Source of the DNA: Hyaloperonospora brassicae
Lineage: Eukaryota > Oomycota > Peronosporomycetes > Peronosporales > Peronosporaceae
DNA: 64,000 nucleotides
Assembly (NCBI GenBank): GCA_947650285.1
Contig: CANTFL010000188.1
Coordinates: 1 to 64,000 of the forward strand
Direction of reading: 5' to 3'
Below the pieces are notes generated by a model. It had not been told where the DNA came from, searched no databases, and saw only the letters and a list, made by a program, of their open reading frames with translations. The position numbers were made by a program, and so were the translations under genes. Below, one piece after another: positions 9,634-19,612 of the stretch (the first letter of the stretch is position 1; each line of letters opens with the position of its first letter).

Positions 9634-12600
9634 ATGGTGAGCCGAGACAAACGCGACAGTAGCGGCCTCCGCGTGTCGGAGCGCGAGCCAATGGACAGCA
9701 GCGCCACCAGTGCGCCGCATCCACGGAACCCTAAACCGCGTCGACCGCACGTGCCGCCTCCGCCGCCCCCGTCGTCGTCGTCGTCTGCTTCGTCGTCTTC
9801 TTCTGCTCCGTTTGGTCCTATTGGTAGTAAAAAAGAGACTGGACGTCAGATGCCGGGCAGCGAGTTGCCGTATCACGTGCGCATGGACGGGGCCATGAAC
9901 GCCAACGAGCTGTTTCCCAGTGGCATGATCGAGTCGAGGTGCGTGTGCGTCTGGATGTGGCTCGTGGCTTGTCGCTGCTTCTCATGGGTACTCATGTTGT
10001 GGACTGACACTGTACTTGTGCTCTTTTGTGTGTTTTGTGTGTTGTGTTGCTGTTTTGTTGTTTTGTTGTTGTGTGTGTTGATAGCAGAGCTGGCTACTCG
10101 TCGATGAAGACGCCAGTAGAGGGAAAGGACTATGCGTCCAACGCGAAGCGCGTGCGGTCAGTGGACGAGAGCTCGGAAGACAGCATTGACAATGGGAGCT
10201 ACGTGACAGACAAGATCCAGGGCGGGATCAACGAAGGCATTGGCTGGTTCCATGCCAAGATCAAAGTCGAGAACACGATTCACTGGGCCAACAACTACAA
10301 GATCCAGTGCTGCATGTTTTTCATTTTCATCTGCGGCGCTGCGCTTACGGTGGCTTTTGCCGACAACGACGCCAATGCGTCCGTTGGACTCGTGGCTGGC
10401 AGTCTCATTACGCTCTTCTGCTGTTCAGCAGTGGTGTACACGTTCTTGACGCGCCCGACGTGGCGCAAACACCCGAACCCCATCATTTTCTTCCGCAGTA
10501 TCTGTGATATCTGTCTAGTCGCAGTGCTGCTGATTACGGAGCTGTACAAGTGCGGCAGTGGCGATTGCTCGAACTCACTTACAGGAGCATCTTGTACTGC
10601 AACAGCTGCGCTCACGCAGTTTTTCCTCTGGACATCGGAGAGTTGGTTTTTTGTCATGGCTATCGACATGCTGTCGTCGCTGCAGAGTCCGTTCACTGAT
10701 TACAAGAGTAACGTTCGTCGGTACCACGGCTTCGTATGGGCAACAGGTATGCAGATTGTGGTGTTGTTAGCAGCGATATCGGTTGAAGAGCTTTGTGCTG
10801 ATTCTGAACATTTGTGTACGTGTATGCAGGCCTCCTCACGTGTCTCCTGCTGGTATCGATCCCGGATTTTGCTGGCGAGTCCGAATTTGGATATTGCTGG
10901 ACCGCAAGCAAAAGCAAATTACGTCATGGCAGGAGGGACAGCTCTGGCTCGAGCGATACAGGCAACCTGTGGAACCTCAACTTTCAGTACGTTTACCTGT
11001 CACTCGTATATAGATCGGTCGTGCGCGGGTCAAAGATCATTGTCTAAGTGTAACGCGTGTTTCGTGTGAGCAGATCGTGGCTGCTGTTCTACATCTGGCT
11101 CATTTTGTTCTGGATCTATGCCATCACGTACGTTTGCACGTTGACGATGTTTGGCAGCGGTCGTGCGTTGTTGACGAGTGTATCTCTTGTTTGTGGTAAT
11201 CTCGTTCAGTGTGATCTACTGGGCGTACAGGCGCCTGAACTCTGGTCTTTCCGAGACGCTGCGCATGCGTCTTCGTGTGTTGCACTCGGTGACGATGTAA
11301 GTGAACGTGCATTGTGTATATCTGAAGAGTGTATGCACTGACTTTGCTTCTTTTCTGCCCGCGTAGTTATGTGATTGCCATCATCATCTACTGGGGACTA
11401 TCATTTTGTATCTACGTGCCGTTCTTGGTCCAAGGGAACGATCGGTCCAGTCGCGTGGAGCACATGATGAACTTTATGATCACATGCAAGGGGTACTTCG
11501 ATTTCGTGGTCTGGTTCCAAATGAACGATTTCCACGATGCACTGAAGAAAGGCAAAGGAAAGAAGACGGACGTTGATGTGGATGTTGACTTGAGTCCTCA
11601 AGTGAACCTCGCCTTGCGTTGCGAAGTGTTGTACTACACGACAACGGGAATCATCCAGGCTGTGCGAGACACGCAGCATTTGCCACCGGGAGCTAACCAG
11701 CAAGAATTGTATCTGCAGCCACAAGGTACAGAGGACAACCGCGGATCGCTCGGCGTTGATGAGTACATGATTCGCACGCGCCCGAAAGCTGCATTGGGTA
11801 AGGGCACGTTATTTATTGACTATTGCCCGCACACGTTTCAGACGATTCGTGAACATTTCGGCATCAACACGAACCAGTACATTGAGAGTCTGAGCCGAAC
11901 AACAAAGGAACGACTGAGTGAAGGCGCCAGTGGCGCCTTTATGTTCTTTTCGCACGACCAGCAGCTGATCGTGAAGAGTATGAGCGACGAGGAGTCGGTC
12001 TTCCTGCGCTCAGTAGCAGCAGAGTATGCGTCGTTCTTGCTCACGAACCCGGACAGTCTACTGACGCGCTTTTACGGCTGCCACGCGATTCGGCTGTATG
12101 GCAATACGTTTAATTTCGTTGTTATGGCGAACTTGTTCAGCACGGAGAAAGTGATCCACCGGCGGTACGATATCAAGGGTTCGTGGGTGAATCGCAGTGC
12201 GAAACATCCGTCGAAAGGCAAGCGAGTCACGTGTCGTCACTGCAATGCCAAGTATGTCTTTGGCTCGACGGATGCGGAGAATTGTCGTGCACGAGTGGGT
12301 CGTCACGAGCCAAATGTGATTTTGAAAGACAATGACTTGACAGCGAAAGTGCGTTTGAATCCGAAGGTTGCTGAGGAACTGTACGACCAGCTAGTGAAGG
12401 ATGCGAACTTCCTGTCCCGTTTAGGGATCATGGACTACTCTCTTCTGCTCGGTATTCACAACGTGGAGTACATGGTGAACCCGGACTTGGAGGAAGACCC
12501 TGTGATTCCGCCAAAAGATGCGGTCGGACCGAGACGTCGCAGTACTGCAAACAACTCGTCCATGGTGGGATCAAATGCTCCTATCAGGGAGTCCAAGCCG

Positions 12601-13044
12601 CAGACAGGTCTCCCTCGACTCGCAACGGGCACCCGTCGGGCAAACACCGTGGTCGGTCCCTCTATCTACTACTTCGGGCTCATTGACATCCTGCAGACGT
12701 GGAACATGGACAAGAAGCTCGAGCGCTTTGCAAAGACCAAGTTGCTGGCAAAGGATCCGGACGGTTTGTCTGCGATTCCTCCCGCTGCGTACTACGAGCG
12801 GTTCAAGCGCAAGATGGGCGAGATTTTGTCGGTCACGCTTCGTGACGAATACACCGAGTTGTATGTTGGGGAGCGGAGAGAGGGCAATGGTGTTGATACG
12901 GTGGACGCCGACCCGAACCGGCGTTTTTTTTTAAATTGTGAGGCCTCGGTGGGAAACGAAGGCACTGGTGACGCCCCCCACCGAGGGCCCGCCCTCACGG
13001 ACCGAAGAAAGCTCCACCCCCTGCTCGGCGGGTTTTTATGTTGA
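9634..13044 (+). CDS. GPCR-PIPK: seven-helix receptor fused to phosphatidylinositol phosphate kinase
   Basis: Exons by splice sites: 9634-9938, 10088-10746, 10830-10986, 11074-11127, 11210-11296, 11367-13044; phases agree and give 979 residues. Residues 1-170 are a Pro/Ser-rich cytosolic leader. About seven hydrophobic helices follow between residues 176 and 441 (for example CCMFFIFICGAALTVAF, IIFFRSICDICLVAVLLITE, LLFYIWLILFWIYAIT, YVIAIIIYWGLSFCIYVPFL). The PIP kinase domain spans about 565-920: LIVKSM with the ATP-site Lys, RRYDIKGSW (about 685-692), MDYSLLLGI (about 776) and FGLIDILQTWNMDKKLERF. This architecture is characteristic of oomycetes (and Dictyostelium RpkA) and is thought to couple G-protein signals directly to phosphoinositide synthesis. 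A second ATG at 9691 is an alternative start. A T8 run near 12924 sits at the end of the kinase domain, so the last 40 codons could be a frame artefact. Confidence 0.9.
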
Positions 13045-13402
13045 CACTGCGTGCTACTACTGCGCGTTATAGCGGGTGTACTTTTAGCAATAAACAACAC
13101 GAGCAGTTAGCCCCAATTGAAAACCAGTCACGTAGGACGTACCGTCGACGGGTCGAATAAAGCCGCCGAGTGAACAACAGCAGCGAGACATACTGAATCG
13201 AAGTCAATTGCACCCTTTGAGTCGCGACACGACGCCAATCGGTTCACAAGCCGAGCAAATACATACATTGCGACTCTTTTGCCCCTCGTGGCGGGAAAAG
13301 CCAAGTCTCTTGTTTTCAGTATGGACTCTCCCGCCAAAAACGCCCTCGTTGGTCATTCAAAGCCCATCGCCGTCATCAGCTCTGCCGTCGAGCCAAACGC
13401 TT
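13045..13402. other. Intergenic region
   Basis: About 360 bp between the GPCR-PIPK stop and the next start. Nothing distinctive beyond an open frame upstream of 13403, whose 65 codons are low complexity. Confidence 0.5.
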
Positions 13403-15871
13403 ATGGCCACGCGCCATGACAGCCGCCACCGCCGCCGTCCCGTCTGCAACGCGATCCTCAAGTGGCAATTGCAGCAGGAAGAGAAGCGCGTTGCCGAGGC
13501 GCACTACCGTCTCACGCGCATGTCGGCGCCATCGCCGTCGTCGTCGCTGCGTGTTGTCCCCAGCAGCAACAGCAGCAACAGCTCTTTCGACCGTCGGGTG
13601 GGCGCCCGAAGACCGCGAGCTGAAGCGCCGTATTACCACGACACGGACGCTGTGGACACGACGCTTTGTATGGCGCCACACGAGCACAAACGCGTCACGA
13701 ACGGCCAGAGGGACGGCTTGGTCGAGTCAGAACGTCCGTCTCAGTCGCTCGTGCGTGACTCGAACGAGGTCTCGACGTCCGATAATGCCACGAGAGAGTT
13801 TTATGCGGTACGAGAGGATCGACAAGGGAGACCTCGAGACGGTCGGACGGATGGAAAGCTGTTACGTGTTGAAGTTCCAGCAGCGAAGCGGTCGGTCGAA
13901 AGACGAGGCGCTGGTGTGTCATTGAAAAGATCACCAGATGTTGATGGGGAGACGTCGCTTTCGGACGGACGGCGGACGAATGCGATGTTGTTGCATTGCG
14001 ATACGGTGGACGCGTCAGTATTGGGGAAGTGGTCTCGTGAAGACGATAGTCGAGAAGGTATCGCGTCGGACATGAAGACAGCGAAAGCCAGAGACAAAGA
14101 GACGATGTGGAAGGGGTCGAAGTATGGTGCAAAAGATGCACAGGCCCATGTGGATCAACTATCAGCGCCTCCACCAGTGACGTACTCTCCAAGCAACAGC
14201 TTTCTTGACATGTTTGCTAGCAGAAGGTCGGCTGTACATGGTGATGCTGCTTTGTACTTTGAGAACGGAGGGCATCGATTTCAGTCTCTGTTGGACGTGG
14301 CGATGGGGGACAATATGATGGCACCGAGCGAGTTATCTACGGACTCCATTGGCAAAAGAACGGTGTCATTTGCGGAGCAGCATCACGAGGGTATATCGCC
14401 TGCTGCCGCTGCAAATGGACCTGCCGCCTCAGTACCAGGACAGAGTGTCGCGGACATCCTGGCGTCCCTGGAAGACACGTCGACTGGTATCGAAGCACTC
14501 GATGCCAATGTTGAAGCTGGAAACGGTTACGACTCTGATGGGTCTACCGGCCGAAATCGATTGCAGCTCTTTTGTGGTGACTTCTGTAGTAGCTGGGTTC
14601 GCTGTGCACAAGTCAAAGCGTTGTCTGGTGTGGAAGTTTCGCGGTGGGCCTTGGTCGTGGTGGCTTGCTGTTTCGCAATCGGAACCTGCGGCTTTTTCAT
14701 GGAAGAGTTGATGGTGGTCTTGATGGCGTTGTATTCGAAACGGATACACTTTTCGCTATCGAAAGCTGACCAAAAACGAATGCGTGACCGCGTTGATGCT
14801 CTTCAGCAAAAACTCCGAGCTTTCCAGCTATCAGTTGCGACGATTGACATGAAGTCGCAGAAGGCTCTGACCGATCTTCGTCGGCTCATCGCTAAAATGC
14901 GTCAAGATCGCGAGAGACATCAACACATGCTCGCGAATGAAATGCAAGGTTTTCGCCACCACATTTCACATGCCACACATGAGCTAGTAGAGCAAGAACG
15001 AGAGCTGATTCAGGCACGGCTGGCAGAAGTCGCGGAAATGCAAAGGAGTGACGACAAGGCTGTAGACAGCGAAAATACTATCGTTGGGTCCGCCAGCGTC
15101 GACGCCGACCAGATTTTGGAAGAAGACATTACTGGAGAACCCGTCCAAGTCCTCGCCACGGGTGGGTCTTCTTACGAGGCAATACAAAGTTCGTTCGTGG
15201 GGACTGATGTAATCATTAACACGCAGTTCTGTTCGGAGCTGACAAAGGCTGTGCCGAGCCACAAGCTTGTAACGAGGAATGAGGTAGATGTGTCTTTAGC
15301 AGAAGCTTCCAGTCCAGATTACGAGCAGGCTCACGCTGGGCAACGTGATGTTGGCCGCGAGCTCGAGCTAGTCGGAGGTTTGCCGAAAGTGGTGAGCGAA
15401 GAGTCCGCAAATGTACATGACATTGAACTTGACGATAAGTTGTTTGCTCAGATTGAGGAAGTCGACATCAAGCGTGTACACGAGATCGAATCAGCTGCAC
15501 CGCCAGCATCCGACCAGGACGTCATCAAAGTCGATGGTGTTGTCGCAGTTGTTCCCAATCACATTGAGCCGTCTCGCTATGCCTGGAATATCATTCTCGT
15601 GTTGGTGGGCATCACGCTTCTCTCTGCCTGCTTTGTGCTCCGTGCGTACAACATCAATCGTCGCAAGCGGTGGCTCGCACAACGTCGCAAGCGAAGAAAT
15701 CAGCGGGCGGTGCGGCTAGCTCGACAACGGGCGAGAGCAATGGCAGCGCATCAGGACGATAGCGACGAGTGGGATAGCAGTGGCGCGGATGGTGTAGAAG
15801 AGGTGTCACTCATGACACACGTGCAAGATATCGAGGATGACGAGTCAGGAGCGTCCGCCAGCGAGAGTTGA
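13403..15871 (+). CDS. Unrecognised protein with coiled coil and two membrane segments (822 aa)
   Basis: I do not recognise this protein. One intron-free frame. Residues 1-400 are polar, Ser/Arg-rich and probably disordered. A hydrophobic segment lies at about 414-435 (WALVVVACCFAIGTCGFF). A long heptad-rich region follows at about 453-545 (repeated DALQQKL / LRRLIAKM / HELVEQERELIQARLAEV patterns). Then an acidic region of about 170 residues, a second hydrophobic segment at about 725-745 (NIILVLVGITLLSACFVL), an Arg/Lys-rich stretch (RKRWLAQRRKRRNQR) and an acidic tail. The layout would suit a two-pass membrane tether with a coiled-coil loop, but no conserved catalytic or SUN/KASH-type domain is visible. 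The ATG at 13403 (MATRHDSRHRRRP) is chosen because the 65 codons upstream are Ser/Pro low complexity. Same strand as its neighbours, 358 bp after the kinase gene. Confidence 0.75.
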   Translation: MATRHDSRHRRRPVCNAILKWQLQQEEKRVAEAHYRLTRMSAPSPSSSLRVVPSSNSSNSSFDRRVGARRPRAEAPYYHDTDAVDTTLCMAPHEHKRVTNGQRDGLVESERPSQSLVRDSNEVSTSDNATREFYAVREDRQGRPRDGRTDGKLLRVEVPAAKRSVERRGAGVSLKRSPDVDGETSLSDGRRTNAMLLHCDTVDASVLGKWSREDDSREGIASDMKTAKARDKETMWKGSKYGAKDAQAHVDQLSAPPPVTYSPSNSFLDMFASRRSAVHGDAALYFENGGHRFQSLLDVAMGDNMMAPSELSTDSIGKRTVSFAEQHHEGISPAAAANGPAASVPGQSVADILASLEDTSTGIEALDANVEAGNGYDSDGSTGRNRLQLFCGDFCSSWVRCAQVKALSGVEVSRWALVVVACCFAIGTCGFFMEELMVVLMALYSKRIHFSLSKADQKRMRDRVDALQQKLRAFQLSVATIDMKSQKALTDLRRLIAKMRQDRERHQHMLANEMQGFRHHISHATHELVEQERELIQARLAEVAEMQRSDDKAVDSENTIVGSASVDADQILEEDITGEPVQVLATGGSSYEAIQSSFVGTDVIINTQFCSELTKAVPSHKLVTRNEVDVSLAEASSPDYEQAHAGQRDVGRELELVGGLPKVVSEESANVHDIELDDKLFAQIEEVDIKRVHEIESAAPPASDQDVIKVDGVVAVVPNHIEPSRYAWNIILVLVGITLLSACFVLRAYNINRRKRWLAQRRKRRNQRAVRLARQRARAMAAHQDDSDEWDSSGADGVEEVSLMTHVQDIEDDESGASASES

Positions 15872-16820
15872 CATGGATGTCGATAGTGCAATATCCGAGG
15901 CAACAAATGATCGAGATTAGCGAAGACGTCTACTGGACATGAGCTTTGCACGAACGTATCGGTGACTCGTGTGGCTGTAGTCAATGCGTTGCTCGTTCAT
16001 CAGCAACGCAACGAACAATTAGCCGCGAGACAGGAAAAGGTGCTCTGGATTTCTTTGGAAATTGCCCCGTCAACACATTCACATGAGTGGCAATACCACT
16101 TCCCAGACGACACAAGTGAGCGAGGCGACATCACACACTGCCTTCCGCTTGTGTACGATGGGATGACACGACTGTCGCATGGCATCACCACATCGTTGGT
16201 CAAGTGGACACTTTGATGACTTCAGCTCGAGCAACACACAAACAGCGACGGACGTGTGCAGGTACCACAAGTGTCACTTCCATCGAAACGACGACAAATG
16301 ACAGCGCATTCATGCGGCCACGCGTGTGTGACCTGACGTTATCGCAGACCTGTCAAACTGGCCACGTGAATAACAAACGAAAGTGAAGCCATGCGAGAAC
16401 TCCGCCTACGCCCACACGTGCGTTTCCATCGTCAGATACCAAATGAACTAATTCAAACTGAACAAAACCAGCTCACGCACTGGCTGTAGCCATGTCGCAA
16501 TCCCAGGTGCAACGGCCAGCGCTCGTGTTCTTTTCGCTTGGACCCCAAAGTCGATATCGGCTTCTACAGGGTGCGCCCCAACCCGCCCCCCGCTTCCGCC
16601 TCGATTCTCACAGGCTAAAGCCCAACCAATCGACCGAAGCGCACGCAGGTGCATGTCCAATGAGAGCGAAGCGTCTTTTTCCGCCTATAACAACGGCGCT
16701 GGCGGCCCAACTAACACTGCCGTTGTCCATGTGTGTGTGTGCACGTCTCCCTCTCTCTCTGTCTCTCTGTCTCTCTGTCTCTCTCTCTCTCTCTCATGCC
16801 GCTGCGTGCAGTAGCGAGCC
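15872..16820. promoter_or_regulatory. Upstream region of NF-YC with two CCAAT boxes
   Basis: No coding signal. CCAAT occurs at 16626-16630 and 16657-16661; the second is followed by GA, matching the NF-Y consensus CCAATSR. They lie 195 and 164 bp before the NF-YC ATG. A CT-rich microsatellite follows at 16747-16795. Since NF-YC is a subunit of the CCAAT-binding complex, self-regulation is possible but only inferred. Confidence 0.45.
16747..16795 (+). repeat. (CT)n microsatellite with interspersed G
   Basis: About 49 bp of CTCTCT with three CTGTCT interruptions, ending 25 bp before the NF-YC start codon, so probably in the leader or core promoter. Confidence 0.9.
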
Positions 16821-17750
16821 ATGTCGAGTGACGGAGACGCCAACAGCAGCAGCAGCAACAACAACAACGCCAACAACGTGAACCTGCAGATGCAGCTCCA
16901 GCTCCAGAACCAGCGCGCGCAGATGCAGCAGCAGCAACTCGCGCTCCACGCGTTCTGGCAGCACCAGCTCCAGGACATTTCGCAGATTGACCCGAATGCG
17001 TTTGACTTTAAGACGCATCAGCTGCCGCTCGCTCGGATCAAGAAGATCATGAAGACGGACGAAGACGTGCGGATGATCAGTGCCGAGGCGCCCGTGCTCT
17101 TTGCCAAAGCCTGTGAGATGTTTATCCTCGAGCTCAGTCTCCGCGCGTGGATCCACACGGAGGAGAACAAGCGCCGCACGTTGCAGCGCAATGATATCGC
17201 TACGGCCATCACCAAGACGGACGTGTTTGACTTTCTCATTGACATTGTCCCACGGGATGATATCAAGCCGGCCAAGAAGGTAGGGGTGTGCAAGGTGCAC
17301 ACAAAGAGAGAGAGAGAGAGAGAGGAGGGGATGCTGGTTGTTGCGGTGACTGAGCTTTGTGTTTTTTTTTGCTCTGTGTTTGTTGTGTGGAATCGGCAGG
17401 GACCAGTGGATCCTCAAGCAGTCTACCAGCAGCAGCTCCAGCAGCAACAAGCTGCGATGCTGCAACAACTGTTGCAGACGCAGCAGAGTGGGGCCGTGGC
17501 CGGCGGCATGCAATGGCCGACTCAGCAGTTACAGCAGCAGATGTTGCAGCAGTACCAGCGGATGCAGAGTATGCAGCAAAACGCAACGGATGCTACCGGT
17601 GGGCCGACGACGCCGTCGAATGGAGTGTTGCCCAACTTGTCGCCGTCAGAAAGCGACGCGACTGGCCAATCCGAAGCAAACACGACTCCGGGAGACTCGA
17701 CGTCGACGTCTGACCAGCTCTCGTTGAACCAACGTAGCGTCGATGTATAA
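16821..17750 (+). CDS. NF-YC (HAP5) histone-fold subunit of the CCAAT-binding factor
   Basis: Two exons, 16821-17279 and 17400-17750, give 269 residues. Residues 68-144 form the NF-YC histone fold ([20 protein letters not shown], then [32 protein letters not shown] and [11 protein letters not shown]). Around it are Gln/Asn-rich regions (residues 10-50 and most of exon 2) typical of the transactivating arms. NF-YC pairs with NF-YB, then NF-YA, to bind CCAAT boxes in the nucleus. The intron (17280-17399, GTAGGG...GGCAG) is 120 bp, a multiple of three without a stop, so retention would keep the frame and insert 40 residues including an Arg/Glu repeat encoded by a (GA)n tract. Stop TAA at 17748-17750. 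Confidence 0.93.
   Translation: MSSDGDANSSSSNNNNANNVNLQMQLQLQNQRAQMQQQQLALHAFWQHQLQDISQIDPNAFDFKTHQLPLARIKKIMKTDEDVRMISAEAPVLFAKACEMFILELSLRAWIHTEENKRRTLQRNDIATAITKTDVFDFLIDIVPRDDIKPAKKVGVCKVHTKREREREEGMLVVAVTELCVFFCSVFVVWNRQGPVDPQAVYQQQLQQQQAAMLQQLLQTQQSGAVAGGMQWPTQQLQQQMLQQYQRMQSMQQNATDATGGPTTPSNGVLPNLSPSESDATGQSEANTTPGDSTSTSDQLSLNQRSVDV
17305..17325 (+). repeat. (GA)n microsatellite in NF-YC intron
   Basis: About ten GA units inside the 120-bp intron; read through, they encode alternating Arg and Glu. Confidence 0.85.
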
Positions 17751-17968
17751 ACGCTGCTTAGCTTGTACAGCACAGCACAGCCAGCACTAACTGGTGGTAT
17801 GTTTCTATTTGAATGAATAACTTGCATTTTCGAAAAGGCGTTGACCGTATCTTGTGCCATGACGCCCCTTGTCTTCTTCTTACACGTTCAGTCGCTCACT
17901 TACTCCCGTACTCCGGAGACTGTAACTTATATCGTCTACCACACAACAAAACGCATCTGCGTACATAC

Positions 17969-19566
17969 TTACTCGGACGCTTTAACCGTAAAAGGCAGCG
18001 GGGGCATCTTCGATCCCTTCTCGGTAACCTTGAGCAGCTGGTAGCCGGCCACACCGCCAATCTATAGCAAACAAACAACGTCAGTATACAGCCGTCGCTT
18101 CCCTGCGCCGTGCTTGACGCATAAATGAACGCCACGTACCGCGAAGGTCATGCCAAGAATCGACTGAAGCGTCACTGGATTGCCAAAGTACAGTACGGCG
18201 CTAAGGATGACGACCACACGCTTCATTGTACTCATGATGGAGAAAGTGAGCTCTGTGACCTCGCCCAGCACCCATGACGAGCAGAAACTTCCGACAAAAT
18301 GCATCATGCTGCACAGCAGCACCTTGCCGAACGGGAAACTCGCGACAAAGTTGTCCTGGTGAGCTCGCGCCGACATGAGCACGAATGGTGCGTTGATAGC
18401 GAACGACACAAATGAGCTGTAAAAGTGCAGCTGTACAAGACACACAGGTCAAAATGCAAGACTCCACGAGCATCCCACATGTCATCAACTCGCACGTACG
18501 TTCACGGTATCAACCACAATCCGGCGACGCAACAGAAACTTGGCGTACATACTCTGCATGACACCCAGCAACGCAGACGTCACGGCAAACATGGTGCCCG
18601 AGAACGCGAGGTCCTACACCAAGCCAAAACAAAACATCCGACACTACCATCAGCTTTTGCAAAGACCCCGCCAACTACTGCGACAACAAGCTTACATTCA
18701 TGCCCATTTCCGACACAGACGCCATGACAACACCAAAGACGATCGGGATCAGCGTCAAGTACGTCGCTGCAGAGAACCGCGAGCGGTAGGCCACATACGC
18801 CAACAAGACGTTGAAAAACGGCTGCGACGCTTTGCAGGTCTGTGTAATGGACACCGGCACGACGTTGTAGCTCCAGTACGTCAACGTCTTGGCCAAGACT
18901 GAAAAGAGACTCAGTGGGACAATCCACAGGATGCTGCGCATGCGAATGCTCTGCATGCGCCAGGCACTGGCATTCGTGGGCGAGCTTGGGAACGTCAGCA
19001 CCACAACTACAAAAAAGCACACAAAAAAGAGAAACAGCTCAACATATGAGAAGCAAAGCACAACAAACGACAGATGCTTCAGGTTCGACTCGAAAAAAGG
19101 GTGCACGATCTCTGCAATGCACGTCTGTTAAAACACAGACACTTGTCCGCGTCCGTACGTATGTACGTACAGTCAAGAAGGATACTGACAAAGAGGTGAC
19201 ACATAGTGAGCATCTCAGCCGACACGTGATGGTCCTTGATCAGGACTTTGTTAATGAATGTGGCAGACATGGAAAAGAGGTACCACACGCTCAGGCAGCA
19301 GCATATCTGCAGCAGCACATCAACACAAAAAAGAGACACGAGAAAGCAGCGTCGGACTCAGCAACGACGAAAACACGAGTGCGCAAAAGGTCGGAGAAAA
19401 ATGCAAAGGGGACGACAGCGACTTTACGTACCCGCAGCGCTTTGTGGTCGCGCAGGTGCTGAGCCATTGCATGACTCGACGTGTGTTTGTACCCTTTCAC
19501 AGGTACACTCAAGCCGTCCTCGAGGTCATCCAACAGGTACGGGGCTTTCACGCGAGCCACTTTCAT
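17969..19566 (-). CDS. Triose-phosphate / nucleotide-sugar type transporter (TPT/SLC35 family)
   Basis: Six exons on the minus strand: 19566-19432, 19306-19171, 19006-18696, 18613-18500, 18430-18140, 18061-17969. All have GT-AG borders and compatible phases, giving 359 residues, the usual family length. Recognisable blocks: YLFSMSATFINKVLIKDH (helix 1), SILWIVPLSLFSVLAKTLTY, a SITQTCKASQPFFNVLLAYV block equivalent to the family's T-x-K-x-xx-PFF motif, YLTLIPIVFGVVMASVSE, and late helices VILSAVLYFGNPVTLQSILG and IGGVAGYQLLK. The family exchanges phosphorylated sugars or nucleotide sugars across Golgi, ER or plastid-derived membranes; the substrate cannot be told from sequence. Intron 2 (164 bp) could hide a small extra exon. 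Convergent with NF-YC; stops lie 218 bp apart. Confidence 0.88.
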
Positions 19567-19587
19567 GCTCGAAGTGTCGCGGCCCCG

Positions 19588-19612
19588 TGACTGACTGACT
19601 GACTGACTGAGT
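19588..19612 (+). repeat. (GACT)n tetranucleotide repeat
   Basis: About five GACT units just upstream of the transporter start codon, probably in its leader. Confidence 0.85.

Noticed and set aside
9126..9876. Long Arg-rich minus-strand frames opposite the GPCR-PIPK leader
   Set aside because: All three minus frames are open over much of this GC-rich, low-complexity stretch; the plus strand has a spliced, domain-bearing gene.
13208..13402. 65-codon N-terminal extension of the 822-residue protein
   Set aside because: Low-complexity Ser/Pro sequence before a good ATG at 13403; read as leader.
19079..19128. Extra exon in transporter intron 2 (frame with IVHPFFESNLKH)
   Set aside because: Joining it from the exon 2 donor gives a stop or the wrong frame; direct joining of 19171 to 19006 keeps phase and family length.
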